This document shows, one piece after another, positions 34,936 through 43,480 of a stretch of DNA of 64,000 nt (within the stretch, counting starts at the first letter, position 1; every line of letters starts with the position of its first letter). Source of the stretch: Candidatus Nanoarchaeia archaeon. GTDB taxonomy: Archaea; Nanobdellota; Nanobdellia; Woesearchaeales; JACPBV01. The translations under genes were made by a program, and so were the position numbers. The stretch lies in contig JANQNH010000018.1 of NCBI GenBank assembly GCA_028279655.1, positions 186,001-250,000 on the forward strand, in the 5' to 3' direction. The notes under the pieces are model-generated. The model was not told the origin of the DNA, did no database searches, and worked only from the letters and a program-made list of their open reading frames with translations.

Positions 34936-36157
34936 AAAAATCTTTGTTTCCTTTCAGAGCTTCGATTCCATCAAGTGTTCCTTTGGTGTATAGCTTTATT
35001 GATGCTCCCCCTCCTGTTGAGATTACTCTTCTTTTTAATCCCTTTGATGCTGTTACTGAGTCTCCACCCCCTACAACGACGTAGGCTTCTGGATTGATCG
35101 CATTCTTGAAGTCTTCTGTTCCTTTACTGAATGGGAAGCTGCCTTCTACCTCTATATCAGAGATTCCTATGTTTCCAAACCAGATTACAACCTGTGCTTT
35201 TGCTATCTCTGCCTTTAGTTTCTCATCTATAATCAGGTCTGCTATCATGTATCCCTGAGGTATTCCTTCTTCTATGCTTATAGTCCTTATATCACTATAA
35301 TCTTCTTTTTTTGCTATTACAGCCTTATATGCAAGGAGCAGATTATCTGCATTTTCAGATATCTCTTTGCCTTTTTCTGTATAGTCTTTATCTTTTTCCT
35401 TTACTAGCGAATCACCAACATCAATCCCTTTACCAGCCATAACTATATTAAAGACTGCTCCTCCAACGAGGACGGAATCAACAGATTTGTAGAGCTTGCT
35501 GATTGCTTTTGTCTTTTCCTTTAGTTTTGCTCCCCCTATAACCAGGAGCTTGTTTCCTTGCTTTTCCCTTGCATCTGACCATAGCCTGAGTTCTTTTTCC
35601 AGCAGGAATCCTGCAACAACCTCTTTCTTTTGGTCAAGCATGTATAAGGGTGTTGCTGCTGTGGAGGCGTTTGTCCTATGTGCGATTCCAAAACCGTCCA
35701 AAACATATATATCGTAAACCTCTGAGAGAGATTTTGCGAAACTTTCATCGTTCTCCTCTTCTTCCTTGTGCCACCTTAGGTTTTCTAGCAGCAATATGTC
35801 TCCTTCCTCCATATCATCTACGAATTTTTCTGTCTCTGGCCCCACACAGTCTGGAGCCAGTTTTACTTCTTTTTTGATTAGTTCGCTTAGATGGGCTGCA
35901 ACTGGTGATAAGGTGCTTGCCTTTTTCACTTCTTCAAGAGATTTTCCTTTTGCTATATCTTCCTGTGGTCTGCCAAGGTGAGACATTAGGATGACCTTTG
36001 CTTTGTTCTTGATCAGGTGGTTTATGGTGTCTAGGGAAGAGGTTATCCGTGTATCATCTTTTATCTTTCCTTCCTTTATCTTAACGTTATAATCAACTCT
36101 CACCAAGACCTTCTTTCCAGAAACGTCCAAACCTTCTAATCTTTTATAATCGCTCAT
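34925..36157 (-). CDS. pgk: Phosphoglycerate kinase
   Basis: 410 aa from ATG 36157 ('MSDYKRLEGLDVSGKKVLVRVDYNV'), with a GGGGTGAT ribosome site; the ORF-track extension upstream is non-coding. Motifs: 'RVDYNVKI', 'LMSHLGRP', 'LAPDCVG', 'LLLENLRWHKEEE', 'VIGGAKLKEKT', and 'GGGDSV...ISTGGGASIKL' near the end. It makes 3-phosphoglycerate and ATP. Together with class I GAPDH (41049) it supplies lower glycolysis. Confidence 0.95.
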   Translation of the reverse strand: MSDYKRLEGLDVSGKKVLVRVDYNVKIKEGKIKDDTRITSSLDTINHLIKNKAKVILMSHLGRPQEDIAKGKSLEEVKKASTLSPVAAHLSELIKKEVKLAPDCVGPETEKFVDDMEEGDILLLENLRWHKEEEENDESFAKSLSEVYDIYVLDGFGIAHRTNASTAATPLYMLDQKKEVVAGFLLEKELRLWSDAREKQGNKLLVIGGAKLKEKTKAISKLYKSVDSVLVGGAVFNIVMAGKGIDVGDSLVKEKDKDYTEKGKEISENADNLLLAYKAVIAKKEDYSDIRTISIEEGIPQGYMIADLIIDEKLKAEIAKAQVVIWFGNIGISDIEVEGSFPFSKGTEDFKNAINPEAYVVVGGGDSVTASKGLKRRVISTGGGASIKLYTKGTLDGIEALKGNKDFFKK

Positions 36158-36206
36158 TCTTGAATCACCCCAAGGAATTCTTTTTGTAATAGGTATATAA
36201 ACTTTA

Positions 36207-37352
36207 TTATCCTTCACCAAATATTTCTTTAACCTTCTTGTAGACTCTTGTAATCAGGTTATGGCCTAAGTCAATTGCGTTGTGAGGGCAGTTCTCATGG
36301 CAGCAATAGCATAGTATGCATTTCTGCCTGTTGAACTCTGGATATGGATCAAGCTCTATCGCATCGACAGGACAGACATCTGCGCAGACATTACACTTCT
36401 TGCACCTATCTTTATTAGTGTATGGTTTATAAGATGCAAGGTTGAACAGGAATTTTAACATTGGCTTTGGCAGCTTGCTTGCTAGCTGGGTCTTAGCTGT
36501 TGGTTTTTTGAAGTTTACATTTATGTTCTTTTCTCCTATGATCTCAACATCTTCTATCTTTGGGGATAGGTTTCTCTCTATGGCATAGCTGATGCTCTTT
36601 ATGTCTAATGGGTTGTATCCAATTATCCTTGAGGCTTCTATATCCAAGGAAGGAGCATTTTCTGATACAAGGATAAGGCCTGCTTTTTTTGGGATACCTG
36701 CAGATCCTGGGCCGTCTCCTTCTAATCCGACTATGGCGTCCATTATGTTCAGATGAATGGGGATGTTTTGATAGATGTCTAAAAGCAACTGTGAGAATGA
36801 GTCTTCGTTTGGTGCTAATGCATGCTTCTTTGCCTTTCCTCCTCCAGGGACGCACCCATATATGTTTTTTACAGCCCCTGTATATTTTGTAAGGACATGG
36901 GTCTTTAGTTTTGGTATATTTATTACCATGTCTGCAAGGAATGGTTCCCCTGCAAGGATAAATTCCTTTAGGATCTTTGCGTTGTTGTCTATGATCTTTT
37001 TTCTTCGTGAGCCTTCGAAAGAGATTAGTTTTGCATTGTGCTTTTTTGCTGCTGCTTCTATCCCGGATACCTGGAAGGCTTTTTTTGTCCCACCATAGGC
37101 ACTTATGCCTCCAGAGTCTCCTATCCATATCTCGTTATCCTTTTCCTTCAACAATCTGCATACTGCGTCTATGACTGCAGGGTGTGTGTCTACTGCTGTC
37201 TCTGGCTTTCTCTGTCCTAAGACATTTGGCTTTAGAAGAACAGTTTTGTTCGTTGGGAGGTGAAAATCTATGTTAACCAAGGATTGTTTTATAACATTGT
37301 AAATAAGTTCTGGATCGTATTCGTTACATCTTAATACAGAAACTTTTGACAT
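36207..37352 (-). CDS. DUF362 protein with two 4Fe-4S clusters
   Basis: 381 aa. The DUF362 domain (residues ~1-290) is recognised by 'NKTVLLKPNVLG' and 'IWIGDSGG', with 'DMVINIPKLKTHVLTKYTGAVKN' in the middle. Two ferredoxin motifs follow, CKKCNVCADVCPVDA and CILCYCCHENCPHNA. An iron-sulfur electron-transfer role is likely, but the DUF362 substrate is unknown. It starts inside the stop of the preceding 90-aa gene (TAATG). Confidence 0.88.
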   Translation of the reverse strand: MSKVSVLRCNEYDPELIYNVIKQSLVNIDFHLPTNKTVLLKPNVLGQRKPETAVDTHPAVIDAVCRLLKEKDNEIWIGDSGGISAYGGTKKAFQVSGIEAAAKKHNAKLISFEGSRRKKIIDNNAKILKEFILAGEPFLADMVINIPKLKTHVLTKYTGAVKNIYGCVPGGGKAKKHALAPNEDSFSQLLLDIYQNIPIHLNIMDAIVGLEGDGPGSAGIPKKAGLILVSENAPSLDIEASRIIGYNPLDIKSISYAIERNLSPKIEDVEIIGEKNINVNFKKPTAKTQLASKLPKPMLKFLFNLASYKPYTNKDRCKKCNVCADVCPVDAIELDPYPEFNRQKCILCYCCHENCPHNAIDLGHNLITRVYKKVKEIFGEG

Positions 37353-37624
37353 TAGAAATTACCTCTGATATACATTATTTCTTTTTTCATTGATTCGTTC
37401 AAAGAGACAGCCATTCCGTGCTTTGTTGGTTTTGGGATTAAAAATCTGTCTTTTATTAATAGTTTAATAACTTCTTTTATTTTTCCGATTTCATGGGCAG
37501 GAAAACCAGATTCTAGATTTTTTATTAGCAAATGATTAGATGCCCATTTGTCTAAAGAATGTAGTTTCTTGATTATGCCTTTCCTTATTCTAATGAAATT
37601 TGCATCTGTTCTTTTGATTGCCAT
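37352..37624 (-). CDS. Small winged-helix-like protein
   Basis: 90 aa, basic N-terminus, then 'LHSLDKWASNHLLIKNLESGFPAHEIGKIKEVIKLLIKDRFLIPKPTKHG', which could form a winged helix. It is co-transcribed with the DUF362 gene, with TAATG overlap. It may regulate it. Divergent from a second HTH gene. Confidence 0.6.
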   Translation of the reverse strand: MAIKRTDANFIRIRKGIIKKLHSLDKWASNHLLIKNLESGFPAHEIGKIKEVIKLLIKDRFLIPKPTKHGMAVSLNESMKKEIMYIRGNF

Positions 37625-37730
37625 TGAAAAATGGAATTAAATATGAATATAAAAATATTGTGCTAAAAAATAGTATTTAAGCGCTAAAAATGGAAACATT
37701 TAAATATTAGCTGTATTTAACAATATTAAA

Positions 37731-38051
37731 ATGGAAGAGAGATCAGTTTTTCTCCAGACTTTTGGAGATAGCCCGAAGCTTAGAATAGTTGATTTTCTAG
37801 TTGTGCATTCTGACTTTGATTATGCAATGAAGGAAATTGCTGTTAAGTCAGGTGTTGGTTATTCAACATTGAGGTTGTTTTGGAATGATTTGGTAAAAAA
37901 TGATATTGTTGAGCTGACAAGGACATTAGGAAAGGCGAAATTGTATAGGCTTAATAGAAATAATCCTGCTGTAAGGACTTTTGAAAAGATGTATTGGGAA
38001 ACAACAGATAAGATTATAGAGCAGAGACATAAGAAGAAGGTTTTGGCTTGA
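37731..38051 (+). CDS. Winged-HTH transcriptional regulator
   Basis: 106 aa. 'SPKLRIVDFLVVHSDFDYAMKEIAVKSGVGYSTLRLFWNDLVKNDIVELTRTLGKAKLYRLN' is an ArsR/MarR-like winged helix. ACATTTAAATATT lies ~27 nt before the ATG. It is followed at 23 nt by a membrane protein gene. Two nearby GCTAAAAA repeats in the divergent spacer (37670-37690) could be binding sites. Confidence 0.75.
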   Translation: MEERSVFLQTFGDSPKLRIVDFLVVHSDFDYAMKEIAVKSGVGYSTLRLFWNDLVKNDIVELTRTLGKAKLYRLNRNNPAVRTFEKMYWETTDKIIEQRHKKKVLA

Positions 38052-38074
38052 GGTGGGTATGATTTGTGATTAAG

Positions 38075-38434
38075 ATGAAGTTGGCTGATCGTATTGTTGG
38101 CATACTTGTTTCTTTACTCTTAACATTGGGTTTTATCTCTGTGTTTAGTGATATTTTTAGTAAATCTAAGTGGGAAATTTTTGTTTTAATTACCCTTCCA
38201 TTGATTATTGGTTCGGTTACTGATAAGAAAGAGCATAAGTTAGCTGGTCTTTTGTTTCTTGCATCTTCTATCATGTTAATAACAGGGGTCTTATTGTATT
38301 TTAGCCTACCTTGGACTGATCTTAAGTTGACTGGAATAATATTCATTTGGGGAGGTGCTTTTGTTTTTTCGTATGGTTTAGTTGAATTAGGAGATATTTT
38401 CCGTGATATATTCAAGATGATTTTTAAGAAATAA
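38075..38434 (+). CDS. Four-helix membrane protein, unknown
   Basis: 119 aa from ATG 38075. Four hydrophobic segments ('IVGILVSLLLTLGFISVF', 'WEIFVLITLPLIIGSV', 'LAGLLFLASSIMLITGVLLYF', 'IIFIWGGAFVFSYGL') are visible. No family recognised. It shares a transcript with the upstream winged-HTH gene. Confidence 0.6.
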   Translation: MKLADRIVGILVSLLLTLGFISVFSDIFSKSKWEIFVLITLPLIIGSVTDKKEHKLAGLLFLASSIMLITGVLLYFSLPWTDLKLTGIIFIWGGAFVFSYGLVELGDIFRDIFKMIFKK

Positions 38435-38537
38435 ACTGTTTATTTTTCAACAACTCTCCTTTGATTTCTTCTCTTAATTTATTCCATCCTTTTTCTATTT
38501 CATTGTATTTTATTAGAACTAATATAAAAAATAAAAA

Positions 38538-40529
38538 TTAAATAAAAAGTGGTAAAAATACAAGGGAGACTATGCTAATGAGTTTTATAAGGATGTTAAT
38601 TGATGGTCCTGCAGTATCTTTGAAACCATCCCCTACAGTATCTCCAACAACAGCTGCCTTATGTGGATTACTTCCTTTTCCTCCGAATTTTCCAGACTCA
38701 ATATACTTCTTTGCATTATCCCACGTAGCCCCAGAGTTTGCCATAAATACTGCCATTAAAAATCCAGTTACAGTTGCTCCAGCAAGCAATCCACCTAATG
38801 CTTCTACACCTAAGAACATGCCTACCAGAATTGGTGTTACAAGTGTTATTACAGTTGGTAATATCATTTGCCTTAAGGCGGCGCCTGTTACTATTGAAAT
38901 GCACTTATTAGAATCTGGTTTTGCTTTTCCCTGCATAAGCCCTTTTATCTGCTTGAATTGCCTCCTTACTTCTATTACAACAGACTCTGCTGCTCTTCCT
39001 ACTGCACTCATCGACATTGCTGAGAAGATAAATGGAAGGACCCCTCCAATGAACAATCCGACAATAACACTTGGAGTTGTAATATCTATGACTGTTGTTT
39101 TTCCTGTGAGTTGGGCTGCTACTTGTGTGAATGAAGCGAATAATGCCAATGCAGTCAGGGCTGCTGAGCCTATTGCAAAGCCCTTTCCTATGGCTGCAGT
39201 TGTGTTTCCTACAGCATCCAGGCCTTCGCATCTTTTTCTTATGCCTGGTCCTAGGTTAGCCATCTCTGCTATTCCTGCGGCGTTATCAGCGACAGGACCA
39301 TAGCAGTCAGTAGCTAATGTGATACCCAGGGTTGATAACATACCAACTGCTGCTATTGCTATTCCGTATAGTCCTGAAAAGTGATATGCTATAAGGATTG
39401 CTGCGCATACGGTCAATACTGGGATCAATGTAGAGCTCATCCCTACTGATAGTCCCTGGATAAGATTGGTTCCTGCTCCTGTCTTCGCTGCCTCTGCAAC
39501 CTCTTGTGTCGGTCTTCTGCTATCTGAGGTGTAGTATTCTGTTGCGAGGCCGATTATAACACCCCCGGCAAGTCCTGAAAGCATTGAATAAAAGACACCC
39601 AGGCCATGGGAGTTTGGGATTATATATCCGATGACGAAGAACGAGATGATGGCCATTATTATTGCTGATGCAAATACCCCTTTATCCAGGGCATGCTGGG
39701 CCTTTCCGCCTTTTTTTATCCTTACGAAATATGTTCCTAATATGGACGATAAGATGCCGAGTGTAGCCAGCACCAATGGCAAAAGTATATATCCTTTTGC
39801 TATTCTTGTTGTTATCAGGATGGATGTTCCGATAACCATCGCTGCTATTATCGAGTCTACATAGCTTTCAAACAGGTCTGCGCCCATGCCAGCAATGTCT
39901 CCTACATTATCACCTACATTGTCTGCTATCACCGCAGGATTTCTTGGATCGTCTTCTGGGATACCTGCTTCTACCTTTCCAACCAGGTCTGCTCCAACGT
40001 CAGCTGCCTTAGTGTAGATGCCCCCTCCAACCCTGGCAAATAAGGCTATACTGGATGCTCCAAAGCCGAACCCATATATTATGTTAGGATCTCCAAATAT
40101 CAGATACAGCATTGTTACTCCAAGAAGGCCAAGACCTACAACTGTAAGGCCCATCACACTTCCAGATGAAAAAGCTATGTTTAATCCTTCGTTCAATGAT
40201 TTTTTAGCTCCTTCAGCTGCCCTTGCATTTGCTTTAGTTGCTATCCTCATCCCAACATTGCCTGCCAAAGCTGAGAATATTGCTCCAATAACAAAGGATA
40301 TTGCTATATTCTGGCCGATGAAATAGAAAAGGGATATGGTAACGAGAATTACGAATACCACAAGGATAAGGTATTCCTTATTTAAGAAGGTCATTGCCCC
40401 CCTGTGGATAAGGTCTGAAATCTCCTTGGTCTTCTCATTTCCAGGTGACTTGCTTATCACCCTAAATGCCTTGTATGCTGCAACAAATAGACTTAGTATG
40501 CTTATTGCTAATATTATATATAATATCAT
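38538..40529 (-). CDS. hppA: Membrane-bound ion-translocating pyrophosphatase (K+-dependent type)
   Basis: 663 aa, mostly membrane helices. Active-site motifs: 'DVGADLVGKVEAGIPEDDPRNPA', 'DNVGDNVGDIAGMGADL', 'WDNAKKYIE', 'KAAVVGDTVGDGFKDTAGPSIN'. The segment GNTTAAIGKG has Ala and Gly at the positions that distinguish K+-dependent enzymes (K+-independent ones have Lys and Thr). The pump couples PPi hydrolysis to H+ or Na+ export; which ion cannot be read here. GAGGTGG precedes the ATG. Confidence 0.93.
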   Translation of the reverse strand: MILYIILAISILSLFVAAYKAFRVISKSPGNEKTKEISDLIHRGAMTFLNKEYLILVVFVILVTISLFYFIGQNIAISFVIGAIFSALAGNVGMRIATKANARAAEGAKKSLNEGLNIAFSSGSVMGLTVVGLGLLGVTMLYLIFGDPNIIYGFGFGASSIALFARVGGGIYTKAADVGADLVGKVEAGIPEDDPRNPAVIADNVGDNVGDIAGMGADLFESYVDSIIAAMVIGTSILITTRIAKGYILLPLVLATLGILSSILGTYFVRIKKGGKAQHALDKGVFASAIIMAIISFFVIGYIIPNSHGLGVFYSMLSGLAGGVIIGLATEYYTSDSRRPTQEVAEAAKTGAGTNLIQGLSVGMSSTLIPVLTVCAAILIAYHFSGLYGIAIAAVGMLSTLGITLATDCYGPVADNAAGIAEMANLGPGIRKRCEGLDAVGNTTAAIGKGFAIGSAALTALALFASFTQVAAQLTGKTTVIDITTPSVIVGLFIGGVLPFIFSAMSMSAVGRAAESVVIEVRRQFKQIKGLMQGKAKPDSNKCISIVTGAALRQMILPTVITLVTPILVGMFLGVEALGGLLAGATVTGFLMAVFMANSGATWDNAKKYIESGKFGGKGSNPHKAAVVGDTVGDGFKDTAGPSINILIKLISIVSLVFLPLFI

Positions 40530-40585
40530 GGTTCCACCTCATGGATTTTAGAAAAACAGGGGGTATAAAAAGATTTCTATATGGT

Positions 40586-40924
40586 TTAGAGATCAACTGC
40601 AAACTTTTCCTGTGGTTTTTTTTGCTTCTCTACCTTCAAGGATGATATTGAAAGGTCTTTCTTGTTTACAGTAACGATAAACCTTGCTTTCTTAAACTCA
40701 TTATCGATTTTCTTTAATGCCAGGTACATAAAGGAGATCTCTTGTTCATCTTCAGAATATAACCTTCGGAATATCCTTGTGTCCTCCACCATAGATAGCT
40801 TATGATAGAATTTTCCGCTTTGCAGTACAAAACTGTCGGCAGCTTTGATTGCTTCCATCTCTGTTGAAGCGTAACTATGCGGTATTGTTACAAGTAACAT
40901 TAAAAGTAGTATATAAATTTTCAT
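40586..40924 (-). CDS. Small secreted protein, unknown
   Basis: 112 aa with a signal peptide ('IYILLLMLLVTIPHSYA') and a mixed alpha/beta mature part of ~90 residues without cysteines. It has a CCTTAAATACT promoter and a GGGGGTGA ribosome site. No family recognised. Confidence 0.6.
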   Translation of the reverse strand: MKIYILLLMLLVTIPHSYASTEMEAIKAADSFVLQSGKFYHKLSMVEDTRIFRRLYSEDEQEISFMYLALKKIDNEFKKARFIVTVNKKDLSISSLKVEKQKKPQEKFAVDL

Positions 40925-41048
40925 ATCTTCACCCCCATCCTTTTTTTTGAATCCACTAGTATTTAAGGCTTTGCATTAGAAAAAATCTGGACTCTTATCA
41001 GTATTTAGGATAGAACTGGCTCAGACATTCAGTAACTTATAGGATGAT

Positions 41049-42050
41049 CTATTTTCCGATAAGCTTTATCATATCGACCATCCTGTTACTGTAACCCCAT
41101 TCGTTGTCATACCATCCAACAACAATAAGATTGTTTCCTACGCATGTGGTCAGTTGGGAGTCAAAGAGGCAGGAATGAGGATTTCCTATTACGTCGGTTG
41201 AAACCAATGCTTCGTCTGAGTATTCAATGATGTTTTTGAATTTGGTCTGTGACATCTTTTTGAAGAGGGAGTTTACATCATCTGTCAGGCAGATCCTTTT
41301 CTTGTCAGGCAGTTCTGCTACAAAATGGCATAGGGATGCGTCTGGTGTTGGAACCCTTATTGCTGAGCCTATGAGCTTTCCTTTTAGCTCTGGGATAACA
41401 TGCCCGATCGCTTTTGCAGCGCCTGTTGATGTTGGGATTATATTTAAGGCAGCTGATCTTGCCCTTCTCAGGTCTTTGTGGGGGCCGTCTAGGATACTTT
41501 GATCATTGGTGTAGGAATGGACTGTTGTCATGACTCCATCTATGATATTGTATTTGTCATTTATGATCTTTGCCATAGGAGCAAAGCAGTTGGTTGTGCA
41601 GGATGCGTTTGAGACTATCTCTTCTCCATGGTATTCCTTGTGGTTTACGCCCATCACTATCTGTTTTATGGGCTTGGTCCCTTTTGGCGGTGCGCTTAAG
41701 AGAACCTTTTTTGCACCTGCTTTGATGTGCATCTGACAGTCATTGTATTCTCTGAACCTTCCTGTGCATTCAACAGCCACGTCTATCTTAAGCTTTTTCC
41801 AGGGTAGCTTTCTTGGATCCTTTTCAGCAGTAATCCTAATCTCTTTTCCATTTACAACAATCGACTTGTCCTTTGCCTTTATGGTTCCTGGGAATTTCCC
41901 ATGGACCGAGTCCCATCTCAGAATATGAGCCAAGGTTCCTGGATTTGTCAAGTCGTTTATTGCTGTGAATCTTATATTTTTGTTTTTAATCCCTGCTTTC
42001 AAAACCAACCTTCCTATCCTTCCAAACCCGTTTATCGCGACGTTTATCAT
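41049..42050 (-). CDS. gap: Class I (bacterial/eukaryotic-type) glyceraldehyde-3-phosphate dehydrogenase
   Basis: 333 aa from ATG 42050, with GGTGAT as ribosome site; the ORF-track start is a GTG three codons earlier. 'INVAINGFGRIGRLVL', 'INDLTNP', catalytic Cys in 'SNASCTTNCFAP', 'HSYTNDQ', 'WYDNEWGYS' identify class I GapA. Archaea usually use class II, so this is a probable bacterial acquisition. Asn at the end of INDLTN suits NAD use; that point is inference. Confidence 0.95.
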   Translation of the reverse strand: MINVAINGFGRIGRLVLKAGIKNKNIRFTAINDLTNPGTLAHILRWDSVHGKFPGTIKAKDKSIVVNGKEIRITAEKDPRKLPWKKLKIDVAVECTGRFREYNDCQMHIKAGAKKVLLSAPPKGTKPIKQIVMGVNHKEYHGEEIVSNASCTTNCFAPMAKIINDKYNIIDGVMTTVHSYTNDQSILDGPHKDLRRARSAALNIIPTSTGAAKAIGHVIPELKGKLIGSAIRVPTPDASLCHFVAELPDKKRICLTDDVNSLFKKMSQTKFKNIIEYSDEALVSTDVIGNPHSCLFDSQLTTCVGNNLIVVGWYDNEWGYSNRMVDMIKLIGK

Positions 42051-42154
42051 GAGTATCACCCTTTTTTACTATCTTAATATGAATCCTTTTTTTGGTCTAT
42101 TTAAATATTTTGGAAATGTTTATATATTATGCTAGATTCACCTGTTTAGGGGAA

Positions 42155-42505
42155 ATGACTGTTGCTGATACTGCAAAACCTGTATCTTTTCCAGATTATT
42201 CTGTTTTAGAAGAACAAGCTCTTGCTCTTATTTCTGCTATTGGAAAATACGATATTTGGAAATCTGCTGCTGAACGGATTGGGCTGGGAGAGCTGGTTAG
42301 TAGGAGGGCAAGAAGGCAATTGACTCTTTTGGATGAGGGCCATGTTCTGGATTATGACGCTATGATTGCTGGATTGAGGCATTACGAGGGGACTGAACCA
42401 GAGGCAGAGGGTTTGAGAAATAAGGTTGAACGTGCTGTGAAGATTATGAGGGCTGTTGCAGAGGATAAATATGTTGTTGGTGAGTATATATCAGGCTTTA
42501 ACTAG
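42155..42505 (+). CDS. Unknown small soluble protein
   Basis: 116 aa from ATG 42155, with AGGGGAA as ribosome site and GTTTATATATTA upstream. It is helical and acidic, with no recognised domain. It overlaps the convergent methyltransferase stop by 4 nt. Confidence 0.55.
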   Translation: MTVADTAKPVSFPDYSVLEEQALALISAIGKYDIWKSAAERIGLGELVSRRARRQLTLLDEGHVLDYDAMIAGLRHYEGTEPEAEGLRNKVERAVKIMRAVAEDKYVVGEYISGFN

Positions 42506-43437
42506 TCTTTCCTTATTTTTGCTACAAAGAACCCTTCTGTGTCATTGTCCTGCGGCCATATCCTAAGGCATTTTTTTACTTCTTCGGAATATTTGTTGCC
42601 TTCGAACTCAAGGATCGGTTCGGATCTTTTTATGTTAAGCTCTATCTTCTCTAGCTTTGCGTTGTTGTTCTCAAGAAATTCACTTATTACTGATTCATCT
42701 TCTTCTGGTTCTAGAGAGCAGGTTGAGTATACTAAAGTACCTTCTTTTTTGAGAATACTGAATGCTGTTTCTAAAAGCTGTTTTTGCTGAGCATGCAGTC
42801 TTTTTACTGCGTTAGGATTCCATATCCTTAAGGTTTTTAGGGATTTTCTTATTGTTCCTGTCCCTGAGCATGGGGCATCTACCAGGATCCTGTCAAATTC
42901 TATCCTGGAGTCTTTGAAGTATCTGCCTTCCATCAAGGTTACTATGGAGTTTGTGATTCCTGTCCTTTGGAGGTTGATGCCTAACGGTTGTAACCTTATG
43001 TATTGATAATCGTTTGCTATGAGGATTCCTTTGTTCTGCATATATTGTGCTATCTGGGAGGATTTGGAGCCAGGGGCTGCACACATATCCAGGATTATCT
43101 CTCCAGGTCTTGCGTCTAACACCAAGGGGGGTATCATGGATGCTGCTTCCTGTACATAGAAATATCCCAGTTGGTGCTCGATTGTGTTTCCTATATCTCT
43201 TCTGCCTTGTTTGTGCTTTACCCAGAATCCTTCCTTGCACCATGGCACCTGTTTTAATTCCCAATTTTGCTCTTCCAGGCGTCTTTTTAGTTCTTTGGCT
43301 TGTATCTTTAGTGTATTTACCCTGATTGACCTTCTTAGGTAGGTTAAGGAGATATCCTTAAATTTTTTCCAGTCTGTAAGTTTTTTGTAGCGCTCTACAA
43401 ATGCTGGTTTGAACTGGATCTTTTCCTGGTTTTGCAT
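42502..43437 (-). CDS. NOL1/NOP2/Sun-family RNA cytosine-5 methyltransferase
   Basis: 311 aa. SAM-binding motif 'ILDMCAAPGSKSSQIAQYM', motif IV Cys in 'ILVDAPCSGTGTIRKS' and the second Cys in 'LVYSTCSLEPEEDE' give the two-cysteine m5C mechanism. There is a short N-terminal extension and no PUA domain. The target is probably tRNA or rRNA. Its TATA box GATTTAAATAAC is ~27 nt upstream. Confidence 0.92.
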   Translation of the reverse strand: MQNQEKIQFKPAFVERYKKLTDWKKFKDISLTYLRRSIRVNTLKIQAKELKRRLEEQNWELKQVPWCKEGFWVKHKQGRRDIGNTIEHQLGYFYVQEAASMIPPLVLDARPGEIILDMCAAPGSKSSQIAQYMQNKGILIANDYQYIRLQPLGINLQRTGITNSIVTLMEGRYFKDSRIEFDRILVDAPCSGTGTIRKSLKTLRIWNPNAVKRLHAQQKQLLETAFSILKKEGTLVYSTCSLEPEEDESVISEFLENNNAKLEKIELNIKRSEPILEFEGNKYSEEVKKCLRIWPQDNDTEGFFVAKIRKD

Positions 43438-43480
43438 GAAGGATAGTTTTTTTGTGGTTATTTAAATCTTTTCTCTTTAT

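Noticed and set aside
36544-37128. 194-aa Arg/His/Cys-rich minus-strand ORF
   Set aside because: Another frame of the DUF362 ferredoxin gene, with odd composition and no start signals.
38572-39303. 243-aa plus-strand ORF
   Set aside because: Antisense shadow of the pyrophosphatase gene; no promoter or family signal.
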